Notes: generated by a model from the sequence alone, not told the origin. A DNA stretch of 64,000 nucleotides from Fistulifera solaris (GCA_030295235.1 AP026129.1:868001-932000); one strand, 5' to 3'. Positions 10,564 to 21,948 are shown, counted from the first letter of the stretch. Translations and numbers: made by a program.

Positions 10564-12615
10564 ATGCTGTCATATCGATACATTGTGTGTATTTTCTTCC
10601 TCTCTGTCACGTATAGCCAATCGCTTTCGAATGCTTATAAGAAAGCAGAAATAATCGGTGCCTCTGGTCGCATCGGATCGCAATTCCTGCGTCTGGAAGA
10701 AGAGTCTCAAGCGATTCCACGAGGACTGTGCCCCGGAAGTTGTTCCGCGGAAGGTTCCCCGATCTATATTGCGACACCTTCTAACTGTTGGAATGAATTG
10801 TATCAACTGACACCTCCGCATCGGCGCTCCGATTTAGTCTTTGTCGGAAACGGCTTACCACCGAAAATCGATGATGTTGATAATTTGACACTGGTCGTTC
10901 CTCATTATGGTATCTCGCGACCCGGAGAGAAACCTATTCCAGAATGTGACGAGAATCCTATGCTCCCCACTTACTGCTACGGGAGACACGCGTCTCGTGT
11001 GCAAAAGTTGTTGCAACGCGACGGTATTTCTGTCGAGATCGTCCCTCAATATAGAGATATTCGAAAGATCGCCAAACTAAAATTGCTGTGGGCGACGTGT
11101 ATGTGGCTGCTCTGTCATGACAATGCAGCACCTTTAACTGTGTCACAAGTGCATGAAAGGCGTGCTTTAGACTTGCAGCTGTTGGTCCAAGAGTTGTGGA
11201 TGAATGCATTGAGTGATGATGCAGATGTGGACGTGGATGCCGAACGTACAGTGATTCTCGACTATTTGAAAAAGTACTCGTTTTCTATTGCGACAGCGAT
11301 TCCCAGCAAAGCATTGGCTCTGAAGGAAGTAGAAGACCGGAATGGCTATTTTTGGAGACCCAATTCACAGCCGCTTCATGAACAGCTTCTGAAACGAGTA
11401 GGTGGAGGCCAATTACTTGATCGGGTTCAAAATGCCTTTATAGAAGGTTCAGCCGAACCGCATTCTTTGTGGAATACGATATCGATACCGCATTTGAACA
11501 TGGCCGTATATGGCACTCAACCCGGAACTCCACCACCCCAGTCGGTTCTTATCATCGGTTCAGGTATCATGGGGCGTTCGATAGCTCTCAATCTCGAACG
11601 ACGAGGCATTCGGAACATCACCATGGTCGATCCCAGTCTACCGAATAACACTCAAACCACCAAAGGGTCTTGGGCCTGGATTAATGCAAACCAAAAGCAG
11701 CCAGATCATTATCGTTGGATCAATCAGCTGGGAATGATGGTCTGGCGAAAAGATAAGATTGTGTCTCACTTAGTAGATTGGAAAGGAAGTTTGGTGAAGG
11801 TTTCCTCTCCGCTGGAACCACAATTTCTTTACGGTTATGGCGCAGAAGGACCTTTGTCGATCAATGAGTTGCGACAATTAGAGCCTTCCGGAAATTTTTC
11901 GTCGCCAGGTTGCTACTACTATCATTTTCGAGACGAAGGAAGTGTGGACCCTTCGGCCGCGTGCATGGCTTTGCAAAAGGCTATGCGTCAATCAGAGCTT
12001 CACTATGTCAGCGATACGGTTGTCGAGTATTTGAGGGACACAGAAGGGAGAGCTATCGGAGTCATGTTGGAGAATGGAACGCAGATCAGAGCGGACGTTG
12101 TAGTCGTTGCAGCAGGAACAGGGACTTCGACGCTAGCCAAGATTCCTATGCAGTGTAGCCCAGGGAGGATTGCCTTTGCCAGAAGTACTGGTAATGCGCT
12201 TCGCAAGATAATTGTCGACACCGTGAACGAGTCCCATGTCCTGCAGCGCAGAGATGGGACCATCGTTGCTGGGGGCGGGTATTTACAGGTGGGAGGATCG
12301 TCGGGTCGTACTGATCCAAAGTGGTTTTCGAAGGATGCTAGTTCCGTTGCAGACGCTCTCTTTGAAACTGCCGATCAACTTACGCCTGGGACTCTTTCTG
12401 AACACCTATTTGTGGAAGAAGCCAATCGACCGATTCCCCAAGACGGCTTACCGGTGACAGGATGGGTGGAGCCGGGAGTCTATGTTGCAGTCACTCATTC
12501 CGGTATTACGCTAGCACCATTCTTGTCCGCGTTAGTTGCTATAGAAATAACGGACGGTGCGGAGTTGGCTATTTTGAAGCCATATCGGGCTTTGCGTTTC
12601 CAGCTGAAAGAATAG
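10564..12615 (+). CDS. NAD(P)-binding domain fused to FAD-dependent oxidoreductase (DAO family)
   Basis: This intact 683-residue single-exon protein appears to have two dinucleotide-binding modules. An N-terminal signal-like segment (MLSYRYIVCIFFLSVTYS) precedes a Rossmann start, AEIIGASGRIGSQF, and an all-helical region ending near residue 310, reminiscent of ketopantoate-reductase-like dehydrogenases. From about residue 325 a second nucleotide-binding start appears, VLIIGSGIMGRSIALNLERRG, followed by GSWAWINANQ, a FAD/DAO core and the C-terminal GLPVTGWVEPGVYVAVTHSG typical of glycine/D-amino-acid oxidase relatives. Such a protein could couple oxidation of an amino compound to reduction of its product in one polypeptide, but the substrate cannot be read from sequence. 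The leader suggests entry to the secretory system or plastid. Confidence 0.8.
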   Translation: MLSYRYIVCIFFLSVTYSQSLSNAYKKAEIIGASGRIGSQFLRLEEESQAIPRGLCPGSCSAEGSPIYIATPSNCWNELYQLTPPHRRSDLVFVGNGLPPKIDDVDNLTLVVPHYGISRPGEKPIPECDENPMLPTYCYGRHASRVQKLLQRDGISVEIVPQYRDIRKIAKLKLLWATCMWLLCHDNAAPLTVSQVHERRALDLQLLVQELWMNALSDDADVDVDAERTVILDYLKKYSFSIATAIPSKALALKEVEDRNGYFWRPNSQPLHEQLLKRVGGGQLLDRVQNAFIEGSAEPHSLWNTISIPHLNMAVYGTQPGTPPPQSVLIIGSGIMGRSIALNLERRGIRNITMVDPSLPNNTQTTKGSWAWINANQKQPDHYRWINQLGMMVWRKDKIVSHLVDWKGSLVKVSSPLEPQFLYGYGAEGPLSINELRQLEPSGNFSSPGCYYYHFRDEGSVDPSAACMALQKAMRQSELHYVSDTVVEYLRDTEGRAIGVMLENGTQIRADVVVVAAGTGTSTLAKIPMQCSPGRIAFARSTGNALRKIIVDTVNESHVLQRRDGTIVAGGGYLQVGGSSGRTDPKWFSKDASSVADALFETADQLTPGTLSEHLFVEEANRPIPQDGLPVTGWVEPGVYVAVTHSGITLAPFLSALVAIEITDGAELAILKPYRALRFQLKE

Positions 12616-12872
12616 GTCAAATAACTACGTCTTATGTTTGCGGACTGCGCTGCTATTTTTCGGATGAAGATCAAGGGTACGCGCACCTATAGGCTGATGC
12701 GCAGAAGCGTATTCGCTCGAGTTGCGCAAACGCCGCTTCCGAACGCTTTGTGCAGCTGCAAGGCTAGGATCCCCCGTGCTGCCGACTCTTGCTACGAAGC
12801 GATGGTATCTACAAGCATTAGAGAAGATTATTAATTTGTAAATATGAATAAAATAACAAAGAAAAGTATTAA

Positions 12873-14362
12873 CTAGAAGCCACAATCCCGCACAAAATTC
12901 ATCATTTCCGATTCAATCCCGGATCTCGTATTGCATTGCATATTAATTTCCAAACTAACAATATAATGAAACCAGTTGGTCGGCAAGTACAAGACTTGAC
13001 CCGGTTGCAATACCACTTCACTGGATCGAGCTTCTTTGAATTGCGGGAATTCCTCTACATTCGGATTCGACCAATCAATCGCCGAGTGACGTGCCGATGG
13101 ATGACCCTTCGGATACAAGGCCAGATTCGTACATTGATCGGGATGACTGAGAATATACCGCCGACTTCCACTGAAGAGCGCAATCGCATTCCGACTCCCA
13201 TCGAAATGATTTTCCGCAATCACGCCCGGCATACCGAATCGGCAATGAATGCCCTTTTGTTCCCCGGGTTCGACGACATAAAGACTCTTTTTCGGTTGAA
13301 AGAAGGGCAACTCATCAAACAGCGCCTCCGTCGCACCACGATCACACGATCCGTCGTTGCCCATGGCACCACAACCAATGAGTCGAAAGTACCAATGCGG
13401 ATCGTCGCGATCGTGACGGGGCGTTTGGGCGTGATCGTACCATTCAGGATACGACATGCGCATCATTTTGGTGGGCGGTTCCCACCCTTCGGGGATGTTG
13501 GCGTTTTTCTTGTGACGACTGCCTCTTCCGGGTGGAACATAGTACATGAAGTGATTGTTGGCACTGAATTCCGTGCGATGCGGTTCATTGCCCAACATGC
13601 GCGCCATGTAATCTGGTAACGACCATCGCGCCGTGACCTTTTCGACTTGGGGGTCGTTGATGACAATGAATGGCAAGTGCTGATCGCGATACGTTTCAGC
13701 CTTGTGATAATCCTTTGATAATCGAAGACACAGAGTGATTGATGAATGAGTGCATTGTTGTGTTCATCGAGCGGCGGTACTGTGTTATCGGTCGGCCAGG
13801 CGGTGACAATGTCCATAGTTTTCCACGAAAGTGGATATCCCGGTGGAGGTTCTTGGGGGCAGTTGTAGATATCGTAGGAAACTTGATCCGAGTTGGTCAT
13901 TTCCATGGGCTTTGCGACATAATTAAGCTGTCCTATCCTCACATCGGCTAACAAATCATCGAGTTGTTGCTCGACGAGCGGGTCGACTTCTTTTCGTAAC
14001 GACACGTAATGATTTGAGCGGTCTCCTACTACGGACATTGAATCGGGGATGCGGTAAATACGATTCCATGGCAGCGGGTCTAAATCTAATTCAGCTCCTT
14101 CCTCTGTGTGAAAAGCAACGTTCTTCTTGGGCGGAATATCATTTGTTGTTGCATCATAAAAGATGTAATTCCATACGTATGACAGCCCCATCAGCACAGC
14201 CAAGACAATAGCGAAAGAACCGACGAATACTAGCACTGTGTTGACCAACGTCTTCCAGTCGTTTTCAGAGCGCGATCGTTTGCGACGACGTCTGGTGCTA
14301 GAGGAAGCCGTAGTCGCTGGGGCGGAAGTGTCCGCAGAGGTGTGAATTCGTCGGTGCATCAT
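12873..14362 (-). CDS. JmjC/cupin_8 Fe(II)/2-oxoglutarate oxygenase-like type II membrane protein
   Basis: The protein has about 496 residues, starting at the Met pair near 14362. It carries a Ser/Thr/Arg-rich cytosolic tail, one transmembrane anchor (LVNTVLVFVGSFAIVLAVLMGL), a luminal stem, and a C-terminal cupin_8/JmjC-like domain. The likely metal ligands are the HFD triad in AENHFDGSRN and the distal His in NWFHYIVSLE; NTRSG near the end may bind the co-substrate. The topology points to the ER or Golgi lumen and a protein-hydroxylase-type role. The CC at 13712-13713 is one base short: adding one joins CVFDYQR to DYHKAETYRDQHLPF, a junction supported by the decayed paralogue at 3369-4400, and gives 497 whole codons. 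The 12616-12872 interval downstream shows no gene. Confidence 0.8.
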
Positions 14363-14979
14363 CCTTTCGTTGTGTAAAGATGAACTATAATCAATCCTCG
14401 ACAAGGCCTTGCGTGAAATGACGGTCTTTCAAACCTTTGGTGAATCAAGGATTTGAATTGTGAATTGTATTACCTGGTACCGGTACCGCAAATGATTTGA
14501 AATGAAACAAGAATGAATAGTCTCGTCGGATGAAACGACACCTGTGGACGACGAGACAAAAAAGTACACCGTTGTGAACTGCGTGCCAAAAAAATCTAAA
14601 CCCGTGAGAGAAAAAAACATACGTTGAATCTGTACGTTGCAATGCGCGCTAGCTCGAGAAGTCGGTGCATGCGCGGTTCGGATTTTGACAGCGTCTGCTC
14701 GTATGTCCAAATGCGTCTGTACGTCTTCACCCCCTTTCCCGCGTCCATTTTTTGTTTCGCAAAAACGAAAAAATAATACCTGGTACTCTGGGGTACTCCG
14801 TACACTGTATGTGAAGAGACTATTCGCATCACAACATATCGACGACAAACCCCATTAACTCATCGTCTACGATTTTCTATTATTACAATACTATTTATTC
14901 CGCTCTGTACATTTGAACGGAAGTGTGAAACCCAAATCAATTGCTAGCGGCGAATAAACGTTCTTGTCATCCTACAGAA
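14363..14979. other. Divergent intergenic region with two promoter-type palindrome clusters
   Basis: No gene is supported. TACCTGGTACCGGTACCG lies at about 14471-14488, roughly 110 bp upstream of the cupin gene start. A second cluster, TACCTGGTACTC with TACTCCGTAC, lies at about 14778-14804, roughly 180-200 bp upstream of RPC11. Confidence 0.55.
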
Positions 14980-15401
14980 ATGTGGTTTTGTCCTGTCGAC
15001 GGAACGTTGTTATTGGTAAGGTTTTGCAAGTCGAACACGCAACGACTGCTGGTCATTTCGATGCTTTGATTAACATTCTAACGATTCTCTACTGTTGGCT
15101 CACTCTCCTCTAGGTCCGGACACAAGAAGACAGAAATTACTTTTATTGCACGACGTGTCCTTACGGATGTCCGATTCAACACAGGCAACAGATTTCGTGT
15201 CTATACACCACCAAGAAAGCCGTCGATGACATACTGGGAGGTTCAGCCGCTTGGGAAAATGTGGATCGGACCATGGCACGGTGTCCGTCCTGTCATCATC
15301 ACGAGGCTTATTTTATGCAAATGCAAATTCGGAGTGCCGATGAACCCATGAGTATTTTTTACAAATGTGTCAAATGTGCGCACCAATGGAATGACAAGTA
15401 A
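14980..15401 (+). CDS. RPC11: RNA polymerase III subunit RPC11 (POLR3K/C11)
   Basis: This small TFIIS-like Pol III subunit acts in transcript cleavage, termination and reinitiation. Exon 1 (14980-15015) encodes MWFCPVDGTLLL. The intron at 15016-15113 has GTAAGG and CTCTAG ends, and exon 2 runs to the stop at 15401. Diagnostic features are TCPYGCPIQ, DDILGGSAAWENVD, CPSCHHHEAYFMQMQ, RSADEPMSIFYKC and the final CAHQW. The C-terminal zinc ribbon has both Cys pairs and the acidic hairpin (DE in RSADEP). The N-terminal ribbon is unusual: where most orthologues have CPxCG, here it is CPVDG, so one zinc ligand is Asp. Length (about 107 residues) is normal. Confidence 0.95.
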
Positions 15402-15995
15402 TGAATAGCGTAGCGGCGAATGAGGGAATGTATTTTTGTGCGTTGTGAGGCAACTTGAGCTTGTGTGGTGAGTTACAGAGAACGAGAAAGAAATATTCTG
15501 TTTATCGGAAGGCACTTCAAGTGCTAATGTAGCAACCCAAAAACAACAACAACAACATCATCTTCAACAGAGACATTGAATGGACATAACTTTGTAAAGA
15601 TCTAATACGAATCACTTGCATGGAATGGCTCAGACTATGAGTCTCTCTAGACAGGTCGGAGATAGTCTCGAACATGGGGCCATGACGACTCAATTACTAA
15701 AAACCGATTACGTTTTATACTTTCATTCATTTTTATGACGTGGTTAGCTTTATAGTTGTCTCTATCTTGATGCGGCCTTTGCAACGCGGTCCTCGATTTA
15801 TGATGGTCGAACATGCTTGCGAATCATCTTCCTATCCGGATTACTATAGACCCAAAGTGTAGTCTGTTTTCACCAGGATCGTTGCTCTTCCAAAGCTGTC
15901 TCATTTTCACGTCGGCTTATGTTTTTGATCAACGCCAAAGTTTTATTATTTTCATTCCATTTACTGGTAAATAAATAAATACTATAAAATACGAG
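15402..15995. other. Intergenic region upstream of the M1 aminopeptidase
   Basis: No gene is supported. It contains copy A of a dispersed repeat, listed separately. Confidence 0.5.
15773..15870. repeat. Dispersed non-coding repeat, copy A
   Basis: This segment contains GCCTTTGCAACGC, TCCTCGAT, GCTTGCGAAT and ACTATAGACCCAAAGTGT. It shares these blocks in the same order with 52727-52810 and 52934-53010. There is no terminal inverted repeat or coding content. Confidence 0.6.
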
Positions 15996-18902
15996 ATGAC
16001 TGTCAATGATACATCTGCTGAACGCGTCGTCCTGCCGGGATATATCGTTCCTGAACGGTACGTACGAACGCTTGATGAGCGGATGTTGTTTGTCGTTTTG
16101 TTTGTCTTTTTCTCATAACTTATACATCATGCACATTACAATACAGCTACGCTTTGTCGTTGACACCCGATTTGAAAGCCTTTACCTTTAAGGGAAGAGT
16201 TGTCATTGATTTTACGATTGATAGTGACGAACTCGTCAACAGTAACGGACGTCAAATCATCCTGCACGCTCAAGAACTCTTGTTTGAGAGCGCTTCGTAC
16301 ACGCTCGATGATAACAAGGATACGGCGATTGAGGCGGAACAGATCAATGTCAATTTGAAAGAAACGACGGTCACTTTTATTTTTCCGAGTGCCATTCCGG
16401 CCACAGCCAAGAGTTTGCAACTCACCGTGGTTTATCAAGGTTTCTTGAACAACCAAATGGCGGGCTTTTATCGCAGTTCGTACACGAATATGAAGGGCGA
16501 ATCCTGCATCATGGCATCAACGCAATTTGAAGCACTCGATGCTCGTCGCGCCTTTCCGTGTGTCGACGAGCCCGCGCGCAAAGCCGTCTTCCTCGTCTCG
16601 TTGACCATTCCCTCGGAATTGCAGTGCTGTTCGAACATGCCCGAGCGATCCAGCGTCAGTTTGGATCCGCACACGCGGCAAGTCTCGTTCTGGCCGACAC
16701 CGCGCATGTCCACGTATTTGTTGGCTTTTTGCGTGGGTGAATTTGATTTCGTGCAGGCACAAACCGCTTCGGGTGTTTTGATCAAAGTGTACACACCTGT
16801 GGGTAAATCGAAGCAGGGAGAGTTCGCGCTAGATTGTGCGTGCAAATGTCTTGAGCTGTACAATGAATTCTTCAAGGTCCCTTATCCTTTGCCCAAATTG
16901 GATATGATTGCTATTCCCGAGTTTGCAGCGGGAGCGATGGAGTAAGTCCGTTTTCTTCAATTACTCTCACTGCATTTTTGGATACTCTTCCGCTCATCTT
17001 TTTCTCTTGCAGAAATTGGGGACTGGTGACCTATCGTGAAGTTGATTTGTTGATTGATCCAACGCTCGCTAGTTCACAGCAGAAACAGCGCGTCGCGGTA
17101 GTGGTCAACCATGAGTTGGCGCATCAATGGTGAGTGGACACTCGTGTACGGTAGTAAATGCTTCTTGCGTATTTCTAGTCACTAAAGGTCAATAACTTTG
17201 GATGAGCAGGTTCGGTAACCTGGTTACAATGGACTGGTGGTCGGGTTTGTGGTTGAACGAGTCTTTTGCTTCGTGGTGCGAGAATTATGCAACCAACGCA
17301 TTGTATCCCGATTATCACATGTGGGACCAATTTGTCACGGGCCACTTGGCTGCGGCGTTGCGCTTGGATGCCTTGCAGTCGAGTCACCCTATCGATGTCC
17401 CCATTCGACATGCTGAAGAAGTCAATCAAGTGTTTGATGCCATTAGTTATTGCAAGGGCGCAGCGGTGGTCCGCATGATCCAGGCCGTTTTGGGCTTCAG
17501 TGCCTTTCAAGAAGGATTACAGCATTATATGAAAGATTTCGCTTACAAGAACACCAGCTCGACGGATTTGTGGCAGGCGTGGGAGAAAGTGAGTGGCTTG
17601 CCGGTTGGAGAACTCATGGGAAGCTGGACGCATCAGATGGGTTTCCCGTTGCTGAAAGTGATTAAAGAAGAATGGAAGAGTGATTCCGTTACGTTAGAGT
17701 TAGAGCAATCGTGGTTCCTATCGGATGGAACAGTTCCCCCGGAAAAGAAATTGTGGACAATTCCCATCATGACTTGCACTTCTGATGGTCCTCAAGCAGA
17801 CATGACGCTGATGCGGGAGGAGACGGCTTCGGTAACAATTCCTCTTTCAAGTGAGTCGGGATGGGTCAAGTTGAATGCCGGACAGCAGGTCCCCATGCGT
17901 ATTCTTTGGACGTCAGAAATGCTCAAACGCTACCAGGATCCCATTCAAAGCGGTAAAATGAATGCTATGGACCGTGCCGGGTTGGTTACTGATGCTTATG
18001 CTTTGGTCAAAGCCGGTCACATGAAACCAGAGCAACTGATTCAATTGCTTCAATACTACTTGAAAGAAACCGAGTACGTCGTATGGGAAGGTTTGGCCAT
18101 GGTGTTAGGGGGTATTGATTCGATTGTTTTGGAGGACCCAGAGTTGGCGAAGCAGTTCCGAGCATTTGGAAAGCGAATGGTGTTGAATCTGTTGCCGCAC
18201 GTTGGTTGGCAAGCACAAACTGGTGAACCCCATTTGACGACCTTGCTGCGTGGGTTATTGATTGGGCTCTTGAGCGACTTTGCGTTCGATGACGATGGTG
18301 TCGCTGCGGAGGCGAAATCTCGCTTTCAGTCATTCTTGCAGAATCCCAACGACGTCCAAAGCTTGCCCAGTGACATTCGCTCGCAGGTCTTCAAAATAGT
18401 CTTGCAGAATGGCGGTGCCACGGAGTATGAACAAATCAAAGGCTACTACAAAACGGCTTCGGACAACGCGGAACGTAAGCACGTGTTGAACTCCCTTGGT
18501 AGTATTCAGGACAAATCGTTGAAGGTACAAACCATGGAGTGGATGACTTCTGGAGAAATCAAGATTCAAGATTTCTTTTACGGCATGGGATCCGTCGGCC
18601 GTTCCAACAAGATGGGCCGTGAAGTGGCATGGCAATACTTCCAAGACCACTTTGAGAAAATCAAAGGCATGGTCGCCAGCGCGTCTAGTTCTCTCATGGA
18701 CGCCTGCATCGTCATGTGCTGTGGTGGATTCTGCAGTGAACAAAAGGCGAAAGAGATTGAGCAGTTCTTTGAAGCTCATCCCGTGCCCAAAAGCTCACGC
18801 AAAATTGAGCAAACTTTGGAAAACATGCGGGCTAATGCGAATTTTTTGAAGGTTTTGCAGTCAAGCGACCTTTCGAAGGAGTCTTTCTGGTCTAATTTGT
18901 AG
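15996..18902 (+). CDS. M1-family aminopeptidase (puromycin-sensitive type), four exons
   Basis: This zinc metallo-aminopeptidase of about 888 residues has exons 15996-16057, 16147-16941, 17013-17129 and 17210-18902, all with GT-AG introns that keep frame. The substrate-binding GAMEN motif spans the second intron. The zinc site HELAHQW spans the third, and the third ligand Glu is in WLNESFASW. The C-terminal ERAP1_C-like helical domain occupies roughly residues 530-880. There is no targeting leader, which fits the cytosolic puromycin-sensitive/tricorn-interacting type. It would trim N-terminal residues from peptides after proteasomal cleavage. The frame is clean. Confidence 0.95.
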
Positions 18903-19043
18903 CTTTTGATGATGAGTGTGCATTCACTAGATGACGGCGCGTGTCGGTGATACCTTACAATTGATAACGTTCGTTTCCTTTGAAATGTCATAGCATTAAT
19001 TTATCTATTTACAAGACCATGGTACATTCAATAGGGTTGGGTC

Positions 19044-19580
19044 TCATTGCGGCTTCTCTAATAGCATCCTTTCCCATTCGGTGAATGTGCGTGTCACAAC
19101 CAATTCCTGTATTTTGAGAGTGTCCGGACACACCTTGAATCGAGTTTGGCCCTCGACTGTCATCGGTTGATAATTCGGCTCTATATCACAGCTCGCGCCA
19201 GACCAAGTTCCGGTCTCATACCAGTGTGCGAATACCCAATTGGTTTGTCTAGAACATTCCGGGCCGTAATGAAATTGAACGACACAATCGGGATGTGCTG
19301 TCACAAATTGCATACATCGGTCGACTAATTGTGTTGCCGGTACAGTACGACGAGACGACTGTAACGCACAAACGTCTCGAATCGTTGCGGAATCGCCGAA
19401 GCAGGAACGGATCATCTCAGGGTCTTTCTCCGTGACACCTCGAAAATAACGCCGCACGGTCGCCTCCATCGCCAGCGCGATTTCGGTCGAAATCATGGGA
19501 GAAGATGACAAGGAGTGGACCCGTGTAGTGAACAGTGCTGTCAAGAGAAACAAACAGTAAGCGGCGAATCGTTTTAACAT
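19044..19580 (-). CDS. SnoaL-like (NTF2-fold) protein with signal peptide
   Basis: The 178-residue protein opens with a hydrophobic leader (LKRFAAYCLFLLTALFTTRVHS). The motif EATVRRYFRGVTEKDPEMIRSCF, followed by alternating strands with a conserved HWYETGTWSG core and a Phe/Trp-rich end, is typical of SnoaL-like polyketide-cyclase folds. The pocket function is not predictable; family members include isomerases, cyclases and simple ligand binders. The leader suggests the secretory route or, in diatoms, plastid import. The frame is intact. Confidence 0.75.
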   Translation of the reverse strand: MLKRFAAYCLFLLTALFTTRVHSLSSSPMISTEIALAMEATVRRYFRGVTEKDPEMIRSCFGDSATIRDVCALQSSRRTVPATQLVDRCMQFVTAHPDCVVQFHYGPECSRQTNWVFAHWYETGTWSGASCDIEPNYQPMTVEGQTRFKVCPDTLKIQELVVTRTFTEWERMLLEKPQ

Positions 19581-20010
19581 ATTCTATTAAAGACAAGTGC
19601 AAAATATGAAAGATTCTGCACCTCGCCCTCAAAAGATCGAAGTGAAATGAGAAAACCATTTTGTGAGGAACGCCGCGACTGCGAGGGGGGCCGAGGGACG
19701 GACGCGGGGCTCGCAACAACGACAAAGGGCGGCCGAAAATAACTAAAACGCTAGGTCTACTAGCCTTCTACTAAAGAACAATTTTCATCAAGGCAAGTCT
19801 AGATCTTTTAGCATCATTTGCCTTCCCTTCAACAAAGGAGATATACGTTGTGAAACATTTACAAAGTCAAGAAATAGAATAGAACAAGGCTTTTAAAGCG
19901 TTTATCAAAGTCACTTATTAATTCATTTTTATATAAAGCAAAATCATTTGAAATGCACAGATTTGAAAACTATACAGAGTCTTGAGTCGAAGCAAGAGCA
20001 ATCTTCCTTT
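19581..20010. other. Intergenic region with GC-rich block
   Basis: No gene is supported. A strongly GC-rich, purine-rich block lies at about 19670-19730, followed by AT-rich sequence towards the end of the next minus-strand gene. Confidence 0.5.
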
Positions 20011-21521
20011 TCACGGATTACTTTCGCCCGAATTAGCCAGAGTCGGCTGCTCATAATGAAACGACGGTTCGACTGAGTTCAGCTCTACTTCCATCGTTTC
20101 CGTGGGCGCAACTCTGTACATGTGACTGTGAAACATGATTTTTTTCAGGGAAACTTTTGTCATCAACATTGCACCTAATGTCATGGCAATCATCACAAAA
20201 CCAAAGGATTGACAAGCCGAACCACACATTTGACTCTCTGGTGTTGTGTGCTCTTCCTCCTTTTGCTGTCCGGCATAGGAATACCATTTTCATCAAGAAC
20301 ACAGCGACTTTCCGCCCATCCAATGCGACGATTCGTTGAATCGAATGAAACATCGTATCCTCTCAAGGAATCCGCTCCCAAAACAGTGCGTTTGGTTTTG
20401 GGGCTTGACAGCTCAAACTTGTTAACGTATTCCCCCGTTTGATCGTTGAACTCCATGTACTGTTGGGGAGTGATCTCAATGAGCACATCCGTTGGGTGGT
20501 CGGGATCGTTCGCGAGCATGGACGAAGGTACTGTGTTTTTCTCCGTACCCGCCAGTTGAATGACGATTGTCGGCAATTTGGCCACTTGATTGTAGGTGAT
20601 GTAACGAGGTTGGTCATTGAAGTCATTACCCGTCAACTCCTTCCAGACGGTGCGAAAAGCAACATTAATCGCCCCCGAAAAGTGAGAGTGAGCAAAACCG
20701 GATTCGATCACCACAGTTCCGTCGTTGAGGGTCACTTCAGCAAGTTTCAAAGTGCGACGCTCGTTTGTCTTGAGATGCAACTTCCGAATGTGAACTGCAT
20801 AATGATGTTCTCCTTCCATCTCAGTATACACCATCGGTGTTGAATGAAATCGACTATCTTTCCCACCGAATATCAGTGCACCTGCTTCGCTGCTGCGTTC
20901 TTGTGCGGATGGACGAAGACAGAGAGAAAATTCTTGTTTCGTTATCTTTCCAGCTTTATAGAGCTGCGCGATGAAGGACTGCGGAGACGCCCGATTCAGT
21001 GATAGTGTACCGTCCGGATACTGAGAGCGAAACCCACCACTGGAGCTCGTTTGACAGGCGAATTCGGTGCGAATGACTGCCGTTTCGGACCCCACAAAGC
21101 AGAAATCGGTGACTTGTCGACCATACCAATGATCATGACGAGAATAATGACGACCCGCGGTACAAAAGGAAGTTCCCGAGCTCTTAGCGCATGTTTCCCC
21201 TTCCCAACAGCTTTCCGGGGACGTACAACGACTTTGTTCGAAGGACATGCTGCCATCCTTGTTAAAAAGAGTGTGCTGGATACCACAATCCGCACAGCCC
21301 GTACAAGGAACGACTGTTGCGGGCGCATCCGTGTTGATCATGACAGTTTGCTTCTGCGGAGGCGTTCCGCAATGTAAATCAACGTAGAACTGAGCATCTC
21401 CTTGATATACTGGTGCTATAATGAGTGCTGACGGCGAATCTGAAAGATTCCGCAACAAAACAGAATGAACTCCGTTCCAGCCGAAAGCTAATAGCACCAC
21501 AAGGAATGTATAAAGATGCAT
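20011..21521 (-). CDS. Membrane-anchored aspartic-protease homologue with altered catalytic motifs
   Basis: The protein of about 503 residues has a signal peptide, a pepsin-like bilobed ectodomain, a C-terminal transmembrane helix (ACQSFGFVMIAMTLGAM) and a short cytosolic tail. Hallmarks include GTPPQKQTV and the Cys-rich CTGCADCG. At the first active site, where family members have DTGS, the sequence is NTDA (MINTDAPATVVPC). At the second, DSGT is ESGF (VVIESGFAHSHF). Both catalytic Asp positions are therefore changed, suggesting a non-proteolytic binding protein. The T-run at 20261-20264 is one base short; with one more T the frame continues through EEEHTTPESQMCGS into the anchor, giving 504 whole codons. 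Confidence 0.8.
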
Positions 21522-21948
21522 TGTATTCTTTCACGAAGTAACGACAAAAATTTGATACAGATGACTTGAATTCTATGAGGATTGCGGGAAAGGCACTTAC
21601 CTCGTCGCGAGGCAATTCTTTTGATGGAAAAGAACGTAGGTGATTTCCTCCATTATTCTCGTCCTCTTTTGAGAAAGATAGAAAGCGCTATGCACGACGA
21701 CTCGTGATGATGATTCGCGAGGAGGAGGAGGAGTCGTCATGGTTGTCTGAACTGTAAATGCTCGGCTTTCGGTACGACAACAAAAAAATATACATCAGGG
21801 ACTGATAGTGGCCAAAAGAATTAGGCAAAAAGACAAAAAATAATGACGAAAATAAAGCCTTCTATAGAAATCATTCGTTGGCTAGGCGTCGTGTAAAAAT
21901 TAGGTTATGCTTACGAAATTAAGTTCTAGACTGCTTCGTGTACTCAAT
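21522..21948. other. Intergenic region
   Basis: No gene is supported. A possible 5' splice donor for the minus-strand gene (GTAAG, read on the minus strand) lies near 21600, so a 5' UTR intron is possible. Poly-A-rich sequence surrounds the MSH4 end. Confidence 0.4.

Noticed and set aside
12616-12872. Short frames on both strands
   Set aside because: They lie in the convergent 3' region of two clear genes, are under 90 codons and have no family resemblance.
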